DNA of 64,000 bases, from assembly GCF_000973725.1 (NCBI RefSeq), contig NZ_CP009621.1:1679501-1743500 (forward strand). The letters are read 5' to 3'. Shown here in pieces: positions 60,687 through 64,000 of the stretch (positions within the stretch are counted from its first letter, which is position 1; each line of letters starts with the position of its first letter). Below the pieces are notes generated by a model. It had not been told where the DNA came from. It made no database searches and worked only from the letters and a program-made list of their open reading frames with translations. A program made the position numbers and the translations under genes. The stretch comes from Pontibacter korlensis. GTDB taxonomy: Bacteria; Bacteroidota; Bacteroidia; Cytophagales; Hymenobacteraceae.

Positions 60687-62243
60687 TTATTTCTTGTTGC
60701 TATCTACTACAATGCGGTTCTCGCGGTTGGCAAGTTCCCATGCCACGTGGAACGCCAGGCGCGCTACCTTCTCGGCACTCTCGTAAATGATTTTGTCCGC
60801 CTCGTCGCCAGGCTGGTGATAGTCGTCGTGCACACCGTTAAAATAGAACACAATCGGAATTCCATTTTTGGCGAAGTTATAATGGTCGGAGCGATAGTAG
60901 AAGCGGTTCGGGTCGTTCTCGTCATTGAAAGTATAGTCGAGCTTCAGGTTCACGTACTTCTGGTTCATCTCCTCATTGATCTGGTGCAGCTCAGAAGATA
61001 ACTTATCAGCACCGATCACATAGATGTAGTTGCTGTCGTTAGTCTTCTCATGCTCATAGTCCATACGGCCGATCATGTCAATGTTCACGTTTGCCACCGT
61101 ATTCTCCAGCGGGAAGATAGGGTTGTTGGCATAGTACTCAGATCCCAATAGGCCTTTTTCTTCGCCAGTAACAGTCATAAACAGAACGCTGCGGCGTGGG
61201 CCGTAACCGTCTTTCTTAGCCTGGGCAAAAGCCTCAGCCATTTCGATAACCGCTACTGTACCAGAGCCGTCGTCGTTAGCACCGTTGTAAATCTTATCGC
61301 CTTCCAGCGACTCATCAACACCTACGTGGTCATAGTGAGCTGTTACCACAATAACCTCATCCTTCTTATCGGTACCCTCTACGTAACCCAGCACGTTCTC
61401 GGTAGATAGTGGCGCGGTGTTTCTGCTCATCAAGATTCTTACATCAGAGGCAGGCGTGAAAGAAGCTGTAGCGGCGTTTTGGCTAGCTTGCTGCAGTTTT
61501 TCAGGCGTAGTACCCAAGATGGCTGCACCTACAGTAGGCGTAGTGAAAATGCTGGCTGGGCGGTTGCCACCACTTCCAACTTGTGATATGGTCGGCTGCG
61601 ACAGGCGGTGTGAGAAGCGTTCTGCCATAGCGCGGTAAGCCTCGGCATCAAGCACATAGGCAACACCTTTGGCATTAGCCTCTTCGGCGGTGGCAGAGAA
61701 GCCGCGCATTTTATTCTGGAGTTCAGCAGGAGTAGTAAGCAACGTTACTACCAGTTTGCCTTCCACACCTTTTGAAGCAATTTGCCCGGCATCAGCTACA
61801 TAAACAGCCTCAACACCCTGCTCTGTGGTAAACGGCGAAGAGCCGAACGGGAAGAAGTCCTGCATCATCAGGTATTTCTCCTTGCCTACAGAGATATATC
61901 CTTCGCCCCAAGAGCTTTGCTCCAGGTCAAAAGTTTGATAATAAGGATTGGCGCTGTTGCTCTTCACAGGACCAGCCAATCCGTCCTCACGAAACTCGCG
62001 GGCGATGTACTCGGCTGCCATTTTCTGGCCTTTCTCGCCAGTGTTACGGCCTTCGTACTCATCGGAAGCGATAATGTACAGGTGCTTTGATAGGTCTGCT
62101 GCAGTAATGGTTTCGGCATACTTTGGCGCAGCCTCGCTTAGCTTAGCCGAGTCAGTTGTCGGCTTGCTGGCGCTTGGGCCCTGAGCACAGCCATATCCGA
62201 TGGCCGCCAGCAGCAGGCCGGCGTAGAGATTGTGTCTCCTCAT
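60687..62243 (-). CDS. M28 family metallopeptidase, exported
   Basis: A 518-residue exported zinc aminopeptidase, probably a lipoprotein (signal ending AIGYGC, Cys19). The catalytic domain has VTAHYDHVGVDE (His and Asp zinc ligands), YNGANDDGSGTVAVIEMA, TGEEKGLLGSEYYANN (catalytic Glu and ligand), NIDMIGRMD and RSDHYNFAKNGIPIVFYF (last His). A PA-type insert (about 130-260) lies before it. Monocistronic. Confidence 0.92.
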   Translation of the reverse strand: MRRHNLYAGLLLAAIGYGCAQGPSASKPTTDSAKLSEAAPKYAETITAADLSKHLYIIASDEYEGRNTGEKGQKMAAEYIAREFREDGLAGPVKSNSANPYYQTFDLEQSSWGEGYISVGKEKYLMMQDFFPFGSSPFTTEQGVEAVYVADAGQIASKGVEGKLVVTLLTTPAELQNKMRGFSATAEEANAKGVAYVLDAEAYRAMAERFSHRLSQPTISQVGSGGNRPASIFTTPTVGAAILGTTPEKLQQASQNAATASFTPASDVRILMSRNTAPLSTENVLGYVEGTDKKDEVIVVTAHYDHVGVDESLEGDKIYNGANDDGSGTVAVIEMAEAFAQAKKDGYGPRRSVLFMTVTGEEKGLLGSEYYANNPIFPLENTVANVNIDMIGRMDYEHEKTNDSNYIYVIGADKLSSELHQINEEMNQKYVNLKLDYTFNDENDPNRFYYRSDHYNFAKNGIPIVFYFNGVHDDYHQPGDEADKIIYESAEKVARLAFHVAWELANRENRIVVDSNKK

Positions 62244-62343
62244 AGTTAAGTTGAAAGGTGTTTAAAGTTTAGTTCAGTTCTTTCAGTGCAGTTTAGACTG
62301 GCACAGGCACTACAGGTTTAATACGGTTAGGGGAGCAGTTTGC

Positions 62344-62829
62344 TTACTGCTTTACAATCAAAACGGTTGCAAATGCAGCCACGCCCTCTTTCTTGCCTAC
62401 AAAGCCCAGGTGTTCTGTGGTAGTCGCTTTAATGGAGATGTCCTCCTCCGGTATACCCATTACCTCTGCCAGGCAGGTTTTCATGGCAGGAATGTGAGGA
62501 TTTACCTTTGGCTCCTGCAGACAGATGGTAGAGTCGATATTGCCAATCTCGTAACCTTCGCGGGCCAGCAGGTGCACTACCTCTTTAAGCAAAATCTTAG
62601 AATCAATGCCTTTGTACTTAGGGTCTTTGTCGGAGAAGTGGTAGCCGATATCGCGCATGTTGGCTGCTCCCAGCAGGGCGTCGCAGATGACGTGTATCAG
62701 TACGTCGGCATCAGAGTGGCCAAGGGCACCATGTGTGTGCGGAATCTTAATGCCGCCAAGCCAGAAATCTAGCCCTTCCTGGAGTTGGTGTACATCGTAG
62801 CCGAAGCCGGTTCTTATTTTCAGTTTCAT
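62344..62829 (-). CDS. ispF: 2-C-methyl-D-erythritol 2,4-cyclodiphosphate synthase
   Basis: IspF closes the cyclodiphosphate ring in the non-mevalonate isoprenoid pathway. The 161-residue protein contains GFGYDVHQLQEG (Asp and His zinc ligands), GALGHSDADVLIHVICDALLG and TTTEHLGFVGKKEGVAAFA. ispD of the same pathway is at 20145. Length normal; -7 box upstream. Confidence 0.96.
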   Translation of the reverse strand: MKLKIRTGFGYDVHQLQEGLDFWLGGIKIPHTHGALGHSDADVLIHVICDALLGAANMRDIGYHFSDKDPKYKGIDSKILLKEVVHLLAREGYEIGNIDSTICLQEPKVNPHIPAMKTCLAEVMGIPEEDISIKATTTEHLGFVGKKEGVAAFATVLIVKQ

Positions 62830-62896
62830 GAAACGAGTAAATGAGTTGGGTACATACTTGCGCGTATCGGCGCAGGTATAAAAGGTAAATCTAAGC

Positions 62897-62904
62897 CAAA
62901 AATA
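62897..62904 (-). promoter_or_regulatory. -7 promoter box for ispF
   Basis: TATTTTTG on the minus strand matches TAnnTTTG, 67 bp upstream of the ATG. Confidence 0.4.
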
Positions 62905-62974
62905 CGATTTTGTGCTAAAGCTCGCCTCTTTTTACGGTAGCGGAGGAGCCGGGAAAGAGGGTGGGAAATAAAAA

Positions 62975-63005
62975 AAGGAGCCTGCTATACTTAAGCAGGC
63001 TCCTT
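62975..63005. terminator. intrinsic terminator of the Old Yellow Enzyme gene
   Basis: 12-bp perfect stem AAGGAGCCTGCT with a 7-base loop containing TATACTT, A-run on one side for minus-strand termination. Confidence 0.88.
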
Positions 63006-63033
63006 CAATTTATAATGAATAGAGAGTTTAAGA

Positions 63034-64000
63034 TTAAGCTTCTATCTCTTCCAGTACAGGATAGTCGGTATATCCCTCTGCGCCTGTTGCATAAAACGTT
63101 TCACGATCTGCTTCAGATAAAGGGACATTCTGCTCAAAGCGTTTTGGAAGGTCTGGGTTAGCGATAAAAGGTACTCCAAAGGCTACCATGTCAGCATCGC
63201 CATCGGCAATTACTTTATTGCCTGTTTCCTGGTTGAAACCTTTGTTGATGATCAAAGTGCCGTTGTAACGAGGGCGGTAACGCTTAGCAATATTTGGCTC
63301 AGCATGCGGTACATTAGTTACATCAGTGAATGGCTCAGACAGGTGCAGGTAAGCCAATGCAGAATCATTCAACCTGTCTATAATATAGTCGAATGTCGGG
63401 ATTGTTTCCTCGTCAACTGTAATTCCAAACAGGTTATGCATACTTGGGTTCAGGCGTACACCCACACGCTCAATCGGCATTACTTCCTTCACGGCATCCA
63501 GTACTTCAAAAAGCAATCGGCTACGGTTTTCTCTGGAGCCGCCATACTCATCGGTGCGGGTATTAGAGCAGTTCACAAAGAACTGGTGGAACAGGTATCC
63601 ATTCGAAGAGTGTATCTCTACACCATCGAAGCCAGCCTCTACGGCATTTTTAGCAGCGTTTTTAAAATCCTGCACAATCTGCTTAATCTCGGCTATTTTC
63701 AGTGCACGAGGCGTAACAGTAGGCTTAAATCCCTCTTCGGTAAAAACCTGGTCGTTAGGGTTAATGGCAGAAGGAGCCACAGGAGCCTTGCCGTTATGGA
63801 AGTCTGGGTGTGAAACACGGCCCACGTGCCACAACTGGGCAAATATTTTACCTCCTTTGTCGTGGACAGCTTTTGTAACTTTCTTCCAGCCCTCTACCTG
63901 TGCCTCTGAATAAATGCCAGGTATATTAATGTAGCCTACCCCTTGAGTAGAAACAGGCGTGCCCTCTGAGATGATAAGACCAGCTCCGGCTCGTTGCTCA
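63034..64000 (-). CDS. Old Yellow Enzyme family alkene reductase (5' end outside window)
   Basis: An FMN-dependent ene-reductase of the NemA/OYE type. The frame is open to the window edge (TTG at 63834 is internal). Visible family elements: RAGAGLIISEGTPVSTQGVG, FAQLWHVGRVSHPDFHNG (His/Val near FMN), GFDGVEIHSSNGYLFHQFF and GGSRENRSRLLFEVLDAV; FMN-phosphate binding ADGDADMVAFGVPFIANPDL near the end. About 45 residues of the N-terminus are beyond the edge. Confidence 0.92.
   Translation of the reverse strand, partial: EQRAGAGLIISEGTPVSTQGVGYINIPGIYSEAQVEGWKKVTKAVHDKGGKIFAQLWHVGRVSHPDFHNGKAPVAPSAINPNDQVFTEEGFKPTVTPRALKIAEIKQIVQDFKNAAKNAVEAGFDGVEIHSSNGYLFHQFFVNCSNTRTDEYGGSRENRSRLLFEVLDAVKEVMPIERVGVRLNPSMHNLFGITVDEETIPTFDYIIDRLNDSALAYLHLSEPFTDVTNVPHAEPNIAKRYRPRYNGTLIINKGFNQETGNKVIADGDADMVAFGVPFIANPDLPKRFEQNVPLSEADRETFYATGAEGYTDYPVLEEIEA

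Noticed and set aside
1-64000. tRNA, rRNA, riboswitch, CRISPR or prophage
   Set aside because: None of the conserved sequence patterns or repeat spacing was seen by eye; a covariance-model scan was not possible.

Overview
The window looks like a chromosomal segment of a Bacteroidota bacterium, most likely Cytophagales / Hymenobacteraceae (Pontibacter-like; inferred from gene content, not tested). Signs are a TonB-dependent receptor with a DUF4249 lipoprotein, a subtilase with a type IX secretion C-terminus, DUF4142, DUF349 and DUF2795 proteins, sigma-54, Bacteroidota-type -7 promoter boxes (TAnnTTTG), and few Shine-Dalgarno sites. No rRNA, tRNA, CRISPR array or prophage was seen.

Layout. 1-10 kb: the 3' part of rpoN, a YiaK-type dehydrogenase, an SDR protein, small envelope proteins, two DUF4142 lipoproteins and uvrA. 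10-16.5 kb: a three-gene module (TonB receptor, DUF4249 lipoprotein, MG2/plug-like secreted protein). 16.5-30 kb: LOG protein, MacB-like permease, queA, ispD, a lone ABC ATPase, DUF2795, DUF349, ettA, a tandem pair of GNAT/FemAB-like paralogues, a 32-residue membrane protein and a serine hydrolase. 29.6-35.4 kb: a decayed zinc phospholipase C-like gene, an RsbQ-like hydrolase, a universal stress protein, a bestrophin, def and ruvX. 35.6-50.6 kb: a CtpA protease, hmgA, a GroES-like protein, a large T9SS subtilase, hemB, sdaA, acylphosphatase, a possible HEPN protein, a broken Crp/Fnr gene, DinB and a thioredoxin/NHL protein.

50.7-59.1 kb is the unusual part. Complex I genes nuoA-B-C are separated from nuoD by about 3.5 kb of genes on the opposite strand plus an IS4-type remnant. 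An ISAs1-type remnant lies upstream of nuoA. The same short palindromic GC-rich repeat occurs at every junction: upstream of nuoA (where the IS has landed inside it), as a 39-bp inverted pair enclosing a DUF559 endonuclease gene after nuoC, and as two copies after nuoD. I read the DUF559 gene plus its flanking repeats as a candidate mobile unit that may mobilise the gene-less copies, analogous to REP/RAYT systems but with a PD-(D/E)XK-type nuclease. A second repeat family with conserved ends and a variable hairpin flanks the same block.

59.1-64 kb: lutB, an M28 peptidase, ispF and the 3' part of an Old Yellow Enzyme gene. A 7-mer, AAGTATA/TATACTT, is scattered through the whole window at far above chance.
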